Shown here in pieces: positions 10,355 to 22,209 of a stretch of 64,000 bases of DNA. Numbering within the stretch: the stretch's first letter is position 1; each line of letters starts with the position of its first letter. The stretch is taken from positions 47,549,098 to 47,613,097 of the forward strand of contig CM043962.1 of the NCBI GenBank assembly GCA_014529385.2. The letters run 5' to 3'. Both the position numbers and the translations under genes were made by a program. The notes beneath the pieces are model-generated. The model searched no databases and was not told where the DNA came from. It saw only the letters and a program-made list of their open reading frames with translations. The DNA comes from Adiantum capillus-veneris (lineage: Eukaryota; Streptophyta; Polypodiopsida; Polypodiales; Pteridaceae).

Positions 10355-12480
10355 TTACGATGTTGAATCTGAAAAAGTGTCCGAGACTTCTTCAGGAATT
10401 GTGTGCAAGGAATTGCCTTGATTCACGCTTTCTTCAGTGGATACTCTACTGGTGTTTTCTCCGAATAGGCCTTGATTTCCTATTACACGATCGGATCTAA
10501 GGTTCATATAGACTTATGAAGCCCTGGTTTGAGTACTCACCTTAGATTGACTTGTCGTCAATTTCCACTTGATTCAATTGCAACTTTCTGCCAAGCCACT
10601 GATTCCTCGTCTGCAACCTGATTCCTGTACAAAATTTATCAAATTAGCTTTTTTTCTATAAGGACAGTAGAGCTCTTGAGAACTCCAATGATTGGTCTCT
10701 GTATTTCACTTCAATTCGTGCTATGGAAGTCAAAATTTTGACTTTCAAATTCAGCTTAGCAAAATCAAAGGTTTAATCTGCAATCTATAAACTGAGTGTA
10801 TCTGTACCAATTTTGATCCGATTGAACCCAAAATTTCCCTATGGCCTTATATTATCCTGGTCTAACACTCTATAAGCCCAAAAGTCAAATTTGAAGTCTC
10901 TGGATAGCAGAAGTAAATAATTGTGATTATTTACTTTTGTCACTTTTTTGCACTTTTTGGATTGGTTTGGCAAGTATACAACTTGTTAAAGCCCTTGGAC
11001 AAGTTTCTACAAGTTTCGACAAAATTTGATCAAGTTTACCCACTGTTCCGTATCCGCAAACTTTGATTTCGAGAATCTGGCTTAAGTCTCACTTTTGTGG
11101 TCCAAATTTCACCAAAATTGATTTGTGGGGTCCAATTGATGTGCTTGACCTTGTGGTATACTCAAATTTGCAAAATCACCAAGTTTTGAAGCAAATGTAA
11201 ATAATCGCGATTATTTACTCCTGACAATTTTTTTCAAATTTTTATCCCAACTTTGACACAGATCTATTAAGCACCTTATGTTAAGGTCACTAGCTAATTT
11301 TCATCAAATTTGGACAATTTTTGGTCAAATGGTCATCAATTATCTATCTGTAGACTTCTGACTTTGCAATTTTTGTCACAGTTTTCACTCCAGTGATCCA
11401 AATCTTACCAAATTTGGTTTGTGGGCTTATTACAACATGGTAAAGCTAGTGGTATGTCAACTTGGTCAAAAAAGTTCAAAAATAGGGCAGAAGTAAATAA
11501 TCGCGATTATTACTTTTGCCAAATTTTTGCAAGTTTTTGGTCAACTGAGCATATACACATGTTTATCACATCAATATAAGTCTATGAATCAATTTTCAAC
11601 AAGTTTGGATAAATTTTTCCTCAATTCACACTCAAGGTTCAAAAAGTCAGTACAAACTTTAGTTTTCACCCAGTTTTTTGCCAGTTTAGTGATCCAAATC
11701 TTTTGGGGCTTTACAAAAGTTGTTTGTATACATGCAATGAGTCAATGATATGAGTCTTGGCTAATTTAGAGCAAAAAGTTAATAATCACGATTATTAACT
11801 TGAGGCTTGAAATGAGCACTTTTTTGCAATTTTCTCAAAGACAATTTTTTAATGATGTTTTTTAAGCCTATAAATCAAGTCAAAAACTTAGTTTGGCTTA
11901 AAAAGTCAAGAAAAAGTAAATAATCTGAGTTTTGGTCAACTTCTTGAAATTTTTACCTCGAAGTGTCCTTGAGTTTACCCACTGGTTCAGACAACTCTTA
12001 GGCTTACTCCCTAGTTGGATTGAGTGAATTCGAGTCTTTTTGTGCTATTTCTAGCCGTAGACCTGAAATTCTGCAACCTTACATAACAACTCACACTTGA
12101 TTCTTTCAAAGAGAGCAATGCTATGAAATCCACCTCGGATCCTATTTACCCTACTCCTAGTTTCTCATGCAATGGGGTTGTGGAAAGTAACCACAAACAC
12201 TCGTTTTCTTGTGTTTTTTATGTTTTTCAGAGTTTTGATCTTAAGACTTGTTTCGTCTACCGATCATTTTCCAAATCCTAATCTAAATCTACAATCCTAC
12301 AGTCCTAAAGGTACTCAACAAGTACGATTACTTCCAAGCTACCTCTACACAGCAAAAGACGACAATCTTAAGCTATGCAGTTTCTAAAAGAGAGTTTTGA
12401 ACTCTAGGCGACAAACCTAGAGGAAGTTAAAGGACAATTACACAAGACGCTCGTGTTTTTTCTAGTTTAGGTTTCTTCAA
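10355..12480 (-). repeat. Gypsy leader with palindromes at about 285-bp intervals
   Basis: A 2.1-kb non-coding leader between primer site and gag. Near-palindromes of 22-26 bp centred on AATCGCGATT or close variants occur at 10911-10936, 11197-11218, 11491-11515 and 11776-11801, with a half-copy at 11914-11925. The spacing is 283-294 bp. The flanking text also repeats loosely (for example CAATTTTTGCA..TTTTTGG and ATCAAATTTGG-type phrases), so this is a decayed tandem array of about 285-bp units. No coding frame of note. Confidence 0.75.
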
Positions 12481-12498
12481 TCCCTGGCAGCGGTGCCA
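12481..12498 (-). other. Gypsy primer binding site, tRNA-Asp-like
   Basis: On the minus strand the bases read TGGCACCGCTGCCAGGGA, close to the tRNA-Asp primer site (TGGCGCCGTTGCCGGGGA) of Tat/Athila-type elements, two bases inside the LTR end. Confidence 0.8.
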
Positions 12499-12500
12499 AA

Positions 12501-13424
12501 TGTGGGACGCATGTTTAACCTCACTATCCTATCTTATTGCAGTATTAGCGAGAACCACGATTAATTTGTCAAACCATGGGATGAAGCTGACTCGACTAGT
12601 GCATAGAGGCTACAAGAGGTTGTCAATCTTTTGGAAAACAACTAACAACTCGCATCTAACTCAAGCTACACTCAAGTGACTGAAATCACCAAAAGCCAAT
12701 CGCTCATCGGCAAACAATTCACATCCGTTACAGCATCAAATGACATCCAAACGTAACGAAACTTCTAGGACAAGTTTATAAGACCTAAGCACACATGCCT
12801 ATGGCCTCAAACCCCACTTTAGGTCAAGTTTCAAAATCGTGATTATTAACAACAGCAGTGGATTTTTGACCTAATCGTTTTCGACCCAGAATGCATCTAA
12901 ATGCTTAGCAATGATGCCCCAATACGCCACCTATGCTTAGTTTTTTATTTAAAAGTGTAAATTCCTAGCTATGATGAAATTAGGCCGCGAGTCGACGACG
13001 CCAAAAGCTACGAAATACTGTGAATGGCTTATGTCAATGCGTAGAGCTCTTAGCTGCAGTTGCAATGCAACAAACACATTCGCAATGTGACAACCGGGGA
13101 GGGAGGAGGAAGCACGAGAAGGAGAGAAGTGAGCGCCGTTAGCGCACGCTGTGTATTTCTTATCCAAAAACTTATAAAAAGCTTACAAAAATTGACTTTT
13201 ATACCTTAGCCAAGGTTTTTGGGTGGTCAAAAGTAATAATCTGGAGTTCTACCAAAGCTGCAAATTGAATGGCTGATACAATCTGGAAGCTTGTAGCCCC
13301 GGCTCATTAATTACAAGGTTTACCAAGAAAATAGGAGTTACAATAATCCCGATTTATCAAAATAATAATTGTTTTTACAAGGAGAACTCCGAAAAATGGT
13401 GTCCGCGTTAGCTTGCTGCTAACA
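12501..13424 (-). repeat. Gypsy 5' LTR, about 924 bp
   Basis: The inner edge is fixed by the primer site. The outer edge is inferred from the TGTTAG...CCCACA ends read on the minus strand. The partner LTR lies outside the window, so length and target-site repeat cannot be confirmed. A TATA-like GCTTTTTATAAG stretch at about 13168-13182 on the minus strand is a possible promoter. Confidence 0.6.
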
Positions 13425-13543
13425 TCTTATCTCTTTTGAACTGATCTAGTGTACCAACTCACTGATTTGTAGATTGTTCTTCTAATGTCATCTGTCAAAC
13501 AATCCTTTATGGCAATTGGTAAGATAAACTATAAAATTTTTTG

Positions 13544-15500
13544 CTAATCGTGGGACTTAAGACCGCTAAGATTGTCATCTTTCGTAAAAGCCATTTTAAA
13601 ACATGGCATGCACCGAGTGGGAGTCTTGAATGAAGATATAGTCTTCTTCACTTGTTGCTCTTGTGCACGACTCAAAACCCATGGTCCTTTTGGTATAGAA
13701 AATTTTCCATTGGGTTTAAGTCGAGGCCACATCTCTGGCATTCGACCCACAGCCTGCAAATCATCTCTTTGGTCCTTGCTCTCCCTTTTTCCAATGATGG
13801 TTTTCCATATGATCTCCCCCACATTCTTGAAGATGTGCATTGGGTTGAGCAGATAATTAATCAGCAAGTCACTCCAGTACAGGAGTTCATGGAAAATAGA
13901 AAGTCTTTTCATTCCAGGTTGCATGAAATCTCCCCTCTCCAGTCACATGTTTTTCCAATCGCTCGCTTTCAGTGGATGCATGTCATGTTTGCATATGTTT
14001 GGTCCACATAGCTCATATCCTTCAAAAAATCTACCATGCTCCTCGTAAACTGTCTTGCTCAAATGCTCAGAGCGGCGGAAGCCAAGTCGAGGACCACATT
14101 TCAGACATGCATGATTTCTCAAGTAAATTAAGCCTGAAAAAGCACAAAATTAAAATACAAAAGCGATGGCATAGCCAGGAATAACATGTGTGTGTGGGTT
14201 TTAAAGGCACTTACTTGAACACTCACCGAAACCTAGCCAATCGTGCATGGTCCACATGAGCATGCCTTGCACATGTACATTCCGTTGTCCGATTGGTTGG
14301 GACATATCAATCACATCAATTCCTGTCCACAAGATTTGGAGCTCTTCTATAAGTGGTGCCAGATAGACGTCCATGTTCTTTGCTTTGTATTTTCTTGGGA
14401 CGATCAGTGGACAACAACAGATGGCCCTTCTTGATAGCTAGCCATGGTGGAAGATTATAATTAACCAGACAAATAAGCCACGTGCTCGATGATGAACTCT
14501 GTAATCCAAATGGGTTTACTCCGTCCATTGCCAAACCAAAATGGATACATCGAGGCTCATTCTTAAATGTAGGCCAACTTTCCTCTATGTGAGTGCCCTG
14601 TCATCAAAGCGGCTATTGACTTGCACCTGAACATGCTCTTTATTCTTGGAATGATAGGAAAGTGTTGAAGGACCTTTCCTTGTGTGTCCTGTCTTTACCT
14701 GTTTGATCCACAATTGGGACACTATTCCAAATTTGCATACTCATTGCGAAAAATTATACAGTCATTAGGACATGCATGTATTTTGTGATAATCCAAGCCT
14801 AAATTAATAAGAAGATTTTTAGCGGCTGGATGGGTAGGGACATGTGATTTCCTTCTTGCAAGATTTGCTCGTTGAGCAACCTCTCATTACATGAACAAGT
14901 CAGTCCCTTGATCACATTATTGAACTGTAATTTGCACTTTATCATGCTTAGGATATAATGTATTTACCTGAAAATCTTTGTGACGGAGGCGTCAGACCAC
15001 CCGTAGACTGTAGACAGCAAATTAAACATTTCCAAAGCAGAACACAGAACTGAGATTTTTGCACCATTGTAAAGCGGCATGCGTGCAAGTGTTTGCATCA
15101 TCTCGCCCTCTTTATTGTTGCTATCATGCCGTCAATATGGACGGGATGGTTGAGGTTGGCTGGTAGAATTGCCTTGAATGTTGTCGTTTTCTATGTTTTC
15201 AATGATGGGATCCATGTCAAAGAACGTGTCTAACATCTGGTCCATCTCTACTTCTTGAAATGCCACATTAGGTATTGGTCGGGAGGACTCAGTCAATGGT
15301 TGTTCGTTTGAAAATCGTTTTATCTGGGATGAAGTTGGACCAATGTCTACTTGCGGAGTTTGATCTATTGTCTCTGGACCATGAGATCGATAAGCAGGTC
15401 TTGTAGTTGCTCTATCGGAAAGAGACCATGATTGCGTATGTGTTGGTTGCAGATTTTTTGTTTTCAAAAGATCTGATGCTTGCAATGAGCACAAGGACAC
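13544..15500 (-). pseudogene. CACTA (En/Spm) transposase tnp2-type remnant, copy A
   Basis: Pieces appear in the normal order of tnp2 transposases along the minus strand: a variable N-terminal part (15132-15500, Ser/Pro/Gln-rich), MPLYNGAKISVLC (about 14985-15130), the zinc-like LDYHKIHACPNDCIIFRNEY with LEQCPNC (about 14700-14830), GVNPFGLQSSSSSTWL with VNYNLPPW (14316-14534), and the DUF4218-like LLNPMHIFKNVGEIIWKTI (13544-13924). The frame changes between pieces and stop codons interrupt it. Some gaps may be introns, but others are decay. The enzyme would cut and paste CACTA elements. Terminal inverted repeats were not found. Confidence 0.78.
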
Positions 15501-15598
15501 GCCATCCTATCGTCCACACTTTATCTACCAATGATGCAACAAATAATTAAAACACTCTTGTTATAACTACACACTACTAACTACATGACAATACATGA

Positions 15599-16050
15599 CA
15601 ACCTCACATTCTCTAGCCAGGCCCGATCCCCGCACACCTCTGTCTAGAGATGCACACCTCGGTCTAGAGATGCACGGAGATTAGGACCACAGGATAATAA
15701 TCTCGTCTTTATTGGTCAATGACTATATATTAGGGTTTTTGAAGTCTGTGTGTGCTTTTGAAGTTTGATTGCATTATTTTACTTTGTTTATCAATGTTCG
15801 TTTGCGTTTTGAAGTACACAAGTCGTTTTTGAAGTCCGTTTGTGTTTTTTCAACTATTTGTCACTCGCTAGCTCTAACAACCTCACATTCTCTAGCCATG
15901 TCCAATCCCCGCACACCTCAGTCTAGAGGTGCACGGAGATAAGAACCACAGGGTAATAATCTCGTCTTTATTGGTCAATAACTATATATTAGTGTTTTTG
16001 AAGTATGTGTACGCTTTTGAAGTCCAACTGCGCTTTTGAAACCTATAACC
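15599..16050. repeat. Tandem direct repeat, unit about 275 bp
   Basis: AACCTCACATTCTCTAGCCA with the following CCCGCACACCT..GTCTAGAG..GCACGGAGAT and ATAATCTCGTCTTTATTGG recurs at about 15599 and about 15879. The second copy runs directly into the CCTAA array. The TTTTGAAGTCCGTTTG phrase of this unit recurs within that array. Confidence 0.75.
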
Positions 16051-17060
16051 TAAACCTAACCTAACCTTTTACGTACAACCTAACCTAACCTTTTATGTAG
16101 TACCTAACCTAACCTTTTACGTACAAGAAACCTAACATAACCTAACCTAACCTTTTACGTACAACCTATAACCTAAACCTAACCTAACATAACCTATAAC
16201 CTAAACCTAACCTATAATCTAACCTAATCAAAGTCCGTTTGCGTTTTTTTAAGTATACGAGACATTTTCGTAGTCCGTTTATGTTTTTTCTAACATTTAT
16301 CGTTAGCTCTAACCCAACCTATAACTTGATCTAATATATAACCTAAACCTAACCTATAAGCTAATCTAACCTAACCTATAACATAACCTAACTTAAAACC
16401 TAAACCTAGCCTAACTAAAGTCCGTTCGCGTTTTTTTAAGTACACGAGTCATTTTCGAAGTTCATTTGCATTTTTTCACTATTTGCCGCTAGCTTTAACC
16501 TAACCTAACCTATAACCTAAACTTAATCTAACCTATAACCTAACCTAGCTTAACATATAACCTAACCTATAATTTAACATATAGCCTATACCCTAACCTA
16601 ACCTATAACCTAAACACAACCGAAACCTATAACATAAACCTAACCTATAACCTAACTTAATGGAATTCTGTTTGCATTTTTTTAAGTACACGAGACATTT
16701 TCAAAGTCTGTTTGCGTTTTTTCTACTATTTGTCGTTAGCTCTAACCAACCTATAACCTAACCTATAAGTTAATCTAACCTAACCTATCACATAACCTAA
16801 CTTAAAACCTAACCTATAACATAACCTAACCTAACTTAAAACCTAAACCTAACATAACCAAAGTCCGTTCGCGTTTTTTGAAGTACACGAATCATTTTCG
16901 AAGTTCGTTTTATTTTTTCCACTATTTGCCATTAGCTCTAACCTAACCTATCCTAACGTATAACCTAAACTATAACCTATAACCTAACATATAACATATA
17001 CCCTACCTAACCTATAACTTAAACCTAAACCTAACTGAAACCTATAACCTAACCCTCATT
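16041..17060. repeat. Degenerate CCTAA/CCTATAA satellite with regular spacers
   Basis: About 1 kb built mainly of AACCTA, AACCTATAACCTAA and CCTAACCTAACC words. Blocks of roughly 60-75 bp (AAAGTCCGTTTGCGTTTTTT, then ACACGAG.CATTTTCGAAG, then CTATTTGTCGTTAGCTCTAA) interrupt it near 16230, 16410, 16662 and 16860. This gives a higher-order period of roughly 180-250 bp. It is not the usual plant telomere CCCTAAA. No coding content. Confidence 0.85.
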
Positions 17061-17112
17061 AATCGCAAGATGATGGATGAAATGGTAACGTAATTTCAAA
17101 ACAATTTTTTTT

Positions 17113-17255
17113 CCAAAGCATAATTTCAAAACAAAATTTCCCCATAGCATAATTTTGAAACAAAATTTCTCCAAAGCATAATTTCAAAACAAAATTTTTC
17201 CATAGCATAATTTAAAAACAAAATTACCCCAAAGCATAATTTCAAAACAAAATTG
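17113..17255. repeat. 29-bp minisatellite, about five units
   Basis: Units begin CCAAAGCATAATTTC or CCATAGCATAATTT and end AAACAAAATTT. CCAAAG and CCATAG units alternate, suggesting a 58-bp doubled unit. The open frame on the minus strand here is only a by-product of the repeat. Confidence 0.88.
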
Positions 17256-17868
17256 CATAAAAATTTAAAGCATTGAAAGCCTAATGAATGAAATTTTATT
17301 TTGTCCATATACAAGATAATTTTAAATTAAATAAAAATGCATAAAACTTTCAAGCACTCACATGCGGCCTATTTGAGCAAGAAAGGGTCTAAAAACATTT
17401 TCAAACCTGCAAAAATGCACGCACACGCACACACACGCACACTATGTAAGACACACATACACACAAACCTACAAGCAAACTTGAAAAGAATCTCACCTTG
17501 ATGCTTGGGAGTAGTCCACAAGCAAGAATATCACCTTCAGCAACTCGTTCGACAACAAATCTCAGCTGATAAGGAGGAGAAGGGCTAGAGAAGAGGTGGA
17601 GAATGAAGGAAATGCGCAAGGAAAGACCCACGGGTTCGTTTTTTACAGGGTCCGTCAGCACAGAAGCCAGTATATACGTTGGAATAACTGCCTTTATAGG
17701 CGTCGAAATGGCTGCCCGTACAGGTGCCGGAACAGCTATCGATAGAAGCGTCAAAAATTCAAAAATTGATTTATTAAAAAAGTTGATCTCCCTCCAGATT
17801 TACCTACACATATACTGACTCCCGTCATTGATGCCGGTAATTTGACGTCAGAATTCAAGCAAGCTCTT
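17256..17868. other. Intergenic stretch, short CA-rich tract
   Basis: AT-rich sequence, then a degenerate CACACGCACACAC tract at 17418-17466. Open frames of about 70-120 codons overlap on both strands at 17401-17818, but they show no domain and no supporting context, so I do not call a gene. Confidence 0.6.
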
Positions 17869-20361
17869 GTAATGTTAAATATGTGCATGGGATCCAAGAG
17901 GTGTTGTATTTTTAAGTCCTTCCAATATGAAAGCCTTAAAAATATCGAATACCTTGAAATACCTTTTGGTGGAGTAGTCGGGGTCAGATCACTGTTGTAG
18001 TGCTCTTCCTAAATAGTTATTCAATCTACCACCATGCACTTTAGAGGCATCTTACCATTTGTTGAAGCCTTGTATATTCTATGGCCTTAGGGTAAGAAAC
18101 AATGGTTGTTTGGATAGATTACCTTGCACAAGGTATCTGGCCTCTCTGTCACCAATGATGGCCCACAAGTAGGGCAGGCATTGTGTACCAATGTAAACAA
18201 CCCTGCACACATTTGACATTGTTAGATAGAAGCTTCAAACTACAAATGGCAACTAGAGAGGAGAATGAAAATAACATGCCAGAAATCTCTCCAAGCCCAA
18301 GATAGTCGTGCATAGTCAACATAAGGATTCCCCCCACAATGGCTTCTCTCCTCTCCTTTGGAAGTAAGACATTTACAAAGGGATGCCTCTCCATAACTCC
18401 TCTAACTCCTCGATGAGGGGCTCGAGGTAGCCACCAATATTATCCACCTTGTACTTCCTTTGCACAAGCAAGGAAAAAATTATATTGCTTAGTTGTCTCC
18501 CATTGTGGAATATTGTAGTTGATGATTACCACAAGCCAAGTGCTCCAAGAAATGGACTAGGTGCCAAAGGGATTGACATCGTCGCTTGCCAACCCAAGCC
18601 TCAAGTGTCAAGGCTCTAGCCGAAAATCTGGCCACGGAATCTCTATGTGCCTCCATGCAAGTGAATCGGTAGGGACACGCATCATTCCATCATTTGAGCG
18701 GTAGTTGGCGTGCCATGTGAGAAGCTCCACGATAGAACTACTTTTGAACATGTGTTGAATACAACATATTAGTGGAAAATGTCACAATACCTTACAAGGT
18801 GGGTGCGCCCCACTCACATCGGTCTTGTAGCGTGCTTTCTTGTACACGAGACATGAGGTAGCATGTGCGTGCTCATTACCGTATAGTATGCAAGCATTGA
18901 TGTATGCGTGGATGCACTCATACTCCATGCCAACAGGTGCAGTGACATACGATCTAGCTCGTCGGTGATCTAGAGACATGTGTTGATCTTTAGGAAGCAC
19001 TTTGCCCATCAAACTATAACGAAAAAATATTATTAAATACATATGCAAGCCCATGCCATGATGTGAGAGCCATGTATAAAAAGCCATAGATAGAACTTTC
19101 CCAAGGAGTGCATCTACACTTGCATTGCTCCAACTAAATTTTGCTTCTTGCAAGTTGAGGACTTCCAACAATGCCCAGAGCACCGAGTACTCTGCACCAT
19201 CGTAAAGAGGCGTTTGGGCACTCATCAACAACCTGTCCTCTATTGCTGTTGCTCATTGAGTGCATGGTTGACAATCCTCCTCGTACATGTTTCCTCGTGA
19301 TCCAATAACTCATCAACCATCTTGAACATGTATTCATCCTCAAGCTCAAAGTGTCCCTAAGACGCGTGCATAGGAGCTGTCGAAGTAGAGCTAGTGGGAG
19401 GATCACCATGCACCATGCCTTCACCCAATAGCTCTTCTCGTTGTCGTTTGACCCTGCATGTCAGAGCTCCACCATCAAACACAACCAATGGGAGACCTCC
19501 TCAAGCGAGGGGTGGACGACGCTTTCATGTACTCGAGCACTTTTTTGAGGATACCAAAGCCCTTTGTGCTCCACGTGCTTCAAAGCAATGCGTCTCAACG
19601 ATGGATTGCCCTTTTGCACTTGGTGCAAGGACAAGGGAGTTTGTCCTTGAGCCATCGATCATGTTCAAGGCCATTCGTAGGGTCACAATCATCCCAGTCA
19701 TCCTACACACGTGTGAAAGAGAGACATGTTAATTCAAAAAAATTATTATAAATCATATGTGCCCTAAAAGATAAAAATTTAATAATTAATTAGTGGAGTA
19801 GGTGTCAAATTTTTTTTCAATAGAAAAATAGAGAGAAATGTTTAAAAATATGTTTAAATAAAGTGCAATGAGTAATTACTAGAGTAGATAGTTAAGTTTT
19901 CAATAGTAAACGATACAAAAGGAATAATTTTTTTAATTAAAAAATCTCTAAAATTAGTAGAAATAAACATGTGCTCTATATACTAAATAGTTATTAGAGT
20001 AGATAGCTAATTTTTCAATATTATATTAGTAGAAAAGTAACTACGCTATCAAAAAAAAATAAAATGAAAAGGCTATAAATAGGATATCATATAATCTAAG
20101 GGTACAGGAAGGTGGTTTGTACCCCCTGCTACCTTGGATACTTTTGTATCCATTTGAAAATACATCGCAGTAATAATCGCGGATACTGCCACAATAATAT
20201 CCACGGTAATATCGGGCGCCTAAAAAGAAAGGGGAGCAAAGTATGCCGCGTATTTGTAGCATACTCTACTCAAAATCGCCTCCGCCATTGCACCTATACC
20301 CTTGAGCTCCTTCCCTATTCTACCTCCTCCTATCTCTATCTCTCTCCCTCTCCCATCTCTC

Positions 20362-20398
<37 letters not shown>

Positions 20399-20430
20399 AA
20401 CACAAACACACTAACACACAAGCACATACA
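17869..20430 (-). pseudogene. CACTA tnp2-type transposase remnant, copy B
   Basis: Homologous, in the same orientation, to copy C at 22480-25330. It starts abruptly at about 17869 inside the DUF4218-like part. Recognised pieces going upstream on the minus strand: GEISGMLFSFSSLVAICSLK (18149-18394), the NPFG-like segment near 18540-18570, zinc-like GMEYECIHAYINACILYGNE (about 18870-18950), and TPLYDGAEYSVLWALLEVLN with FSWSNASVDALLGKVL (19040-19215). A Glu/Leu-rich N-terminal part and an A/T-rich untranslated segment follow to a (CT)n(CA)n tract. Stops and frame changes interrupt it, and the 3' part is missing. TIRs not seen. Confidence 0.75.
20360..20426. repeat. Compound (CT)n(CA)n microsatellite
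   Basis: CTCTCT runs into CACACA and then imperfect CACAAACACAAACACA. It sits at the same relative place as the longer tract at 25226-25317 in the homologous CACTA copy. Confidence 0.9.
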
Positions 20431-20889
20431 CAAGGACTATTTTGGACCACTTTCAAATGAGTTTTCATAGAGGGGATCTTACCGCGATCTACTTTGGACA
20501 CTCAACCTAATCGTCAACCGCCTCTACAAATCAAGTTAAACACATAATTCCTCCCCCCCCCTCTTTCTAGATTAATCTACTCCACCCAAACAACCTACAA
20601 CAAAAAAATCATAAACTCTAATCCCTATTCAATCATACGGGCAAATGGATGAGATATGTGCACTTTCTCTATGTCTTATTGTTTTAATCTTTGTGTGTGT
20701 GTGTGTGTGTGGAATACAATATCTCCACAGCCGTTGTAGACTTTGATAATGGTGCTTTGTTTATAAATGGCTATTAGAGTGGATTAAGTTTGTTTGTGAT
20801 TGTGTAAAATAGTTAAAGATTGGAATAGAAAATAGAAAGATTAGAGTAGGAAAAAAATAGAGTTAAAAAAGAGTAGAATGGAGCGAGGA

Positions 20890-20925
<36 letters not shown>

Positions 20926-21852
20926 AAAGGAGAGAAAGAAAGGGATATTAGAGAGATAGAGAGGATTTATTAAAAGAGAATTTTCTTTGGTTTAAATAGA
21001 TATAGTGGAGAGGGAATATGGGGTAGAGAGAGATAAAATAAAAAGTTAGAGAGAGAGAGGGAGGAGATAGAGAAAGAGGGGGAGGGAGAGGAAGAGATAG
21101 AGAGGGACAGAGAAAGAGAGAAATGGATAGAGAGGGAGAAGAAAGAGAGTGGGTTCAAAGGGATAGACAGAGGGAGAGAGTAGAGATAGAGAGAAACAAA
21201 GGTAGAGAAAGAGTGAGCATAGAGGGAGGGAAATAGAGGGAAAGGGATAGAGAGAAAGAGAGAGGTAGAGGGAGAGAAAGAGAGGGAGGTAAATAGAGGG
21301 AAAGGGATAGAGAGAAAGAGAGAGGTAGAAAAAGAGAGAGTAGAGGGAGAGAAAGAGCAATAGGAGTAGATAAATCTCCTATTGTTCTTTCTCTGCTCTA
21401 TTGCCCTCGTCTTATCCCTCTCTACGTCTCTATGAAGAAAGTGTAGAGAGAGATAGTTAGTGATTAGAGCTTAGGTTTTTTTCTTCTCTACCCAAGAAGA
21501 GATGCACTCCATTAATCTATGAAAGGTTTGGAGTTGTTCATTGCAATAGGGTAAGTGGACTGAGATTTATTATCTCGGTTGGCATGCATGTTTACAGGGT
21601 TTGGGGGGCACCATCGAGAACTATGGTCGGAGTCTTTTTAGACTTGTCTACGGCTTAACCATTATTGAGCTATTAGTAAGCTTGATAGGAACGGGTGCAA
21701 ACTTAGCACTATTAAACCCACTCCACTACTCTTTGCAATAAAAAATATTCTAAACTACGGGTGTAGCTACTTGAGTGCATTTTTTCAAAGGCTAAGAGAA
21801 GTAGTAATCGACGCTTTAATATCTATCTATCTCTACCTTCTCTATACATTAA

Positions 21853-21901
<49 letters not shown>

Positions 21902-22200
21902 AAAGGTAGATATAGAGAGAGATATAAAGGGGTAAATGAATATGTACGTTTAGGTTTAAGTATGTGTATGTTTAGGTGTAGAGAGAGGATTGGATATAGA
22001 CATATGGAGGTATGTAGATTAGATATAGCGTTAGGTCTTGATACTTATCAACATGTAATGTAGATGTCAGACAAGAGACCATATGGGGTGGACTAGTCAT
22101 CATATTCTTCTTTTGGTTGTTAATGTCCCATATGGGCTCCCACCAGGGTGGACATCGCCTCCAGTGGACCTGAGTCTTGAGACGGTAAGTCCAAGCATTG
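20431..22200. other. Non-coding spacer, microsatellite and purine-rich
   Basis: Holds a (TG)n tract (20693-20712), a strikingly purine-only strand of G and A with scattered TA steps from about 20880 to 21360 including pure (AG)n at 20897-20933, and (GA)n at 21857-21899. Open frames on the complementary strand are Leu/Ser/Pro repeats caused by the CT-rich strand. Nothing else recognised. Confidence 0.75.
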
Positions 22201-22209
22201 AAATTAAGC

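Larger units (their letters stand above)
1..13424 (-). mobile_element. Ty3/gypsy retrotransposon, Ogre/Tat/Athila-like, 3' end outside window
   Basis: On the minus strand the order is LTR (12501-13424), tRNA-Asp-like primer site, a leader of about 2.1 kb, gag with two zinc knuckles, a basic linker, reverse transcriptase with RNase H, integrase, and a protease-like segment at the left edge. The pre-RT sequence DIFAWSYKD and the primer site are typical of the non-chromodomain plant gypsy branch (family knowledge). A copia-type element sits inside gag at 6201-10130. The element is broken, with roughly ten or more breaks by inspection. Only one LTR lies in the window, so its age cannot be taken from LTR divergence, but it is older than the element inserted into it. 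Lineage within the branch is not settled. Confidence 0.88.

Noticed and set aside
16041-17060. True telomere or interstitial telomere block
   Set aside because: The repeat words vary (CCTAA, CCTAAA, CCTATAA) and contain regular non-telomeric spacers. No long pure CCCTAAA run is present.
17126-17314. Phe/Cys/Leu-rich small protein
   Set aside because: Produced by the 29-bp minisatellite, whose repeats happen to stay open in one frame.
17401-17818. Overlapping frames of 117 and 71 codons as host genes
   Set aside because: No domain, overlap on opposite strands, and part is a CA-rich repeat.
20970-21360. Leu/Ser/Pro-rich proteins on the minus strand
   Set aside because: They are translations of a purine/pyrimidine repeat tract with no unique sequence.
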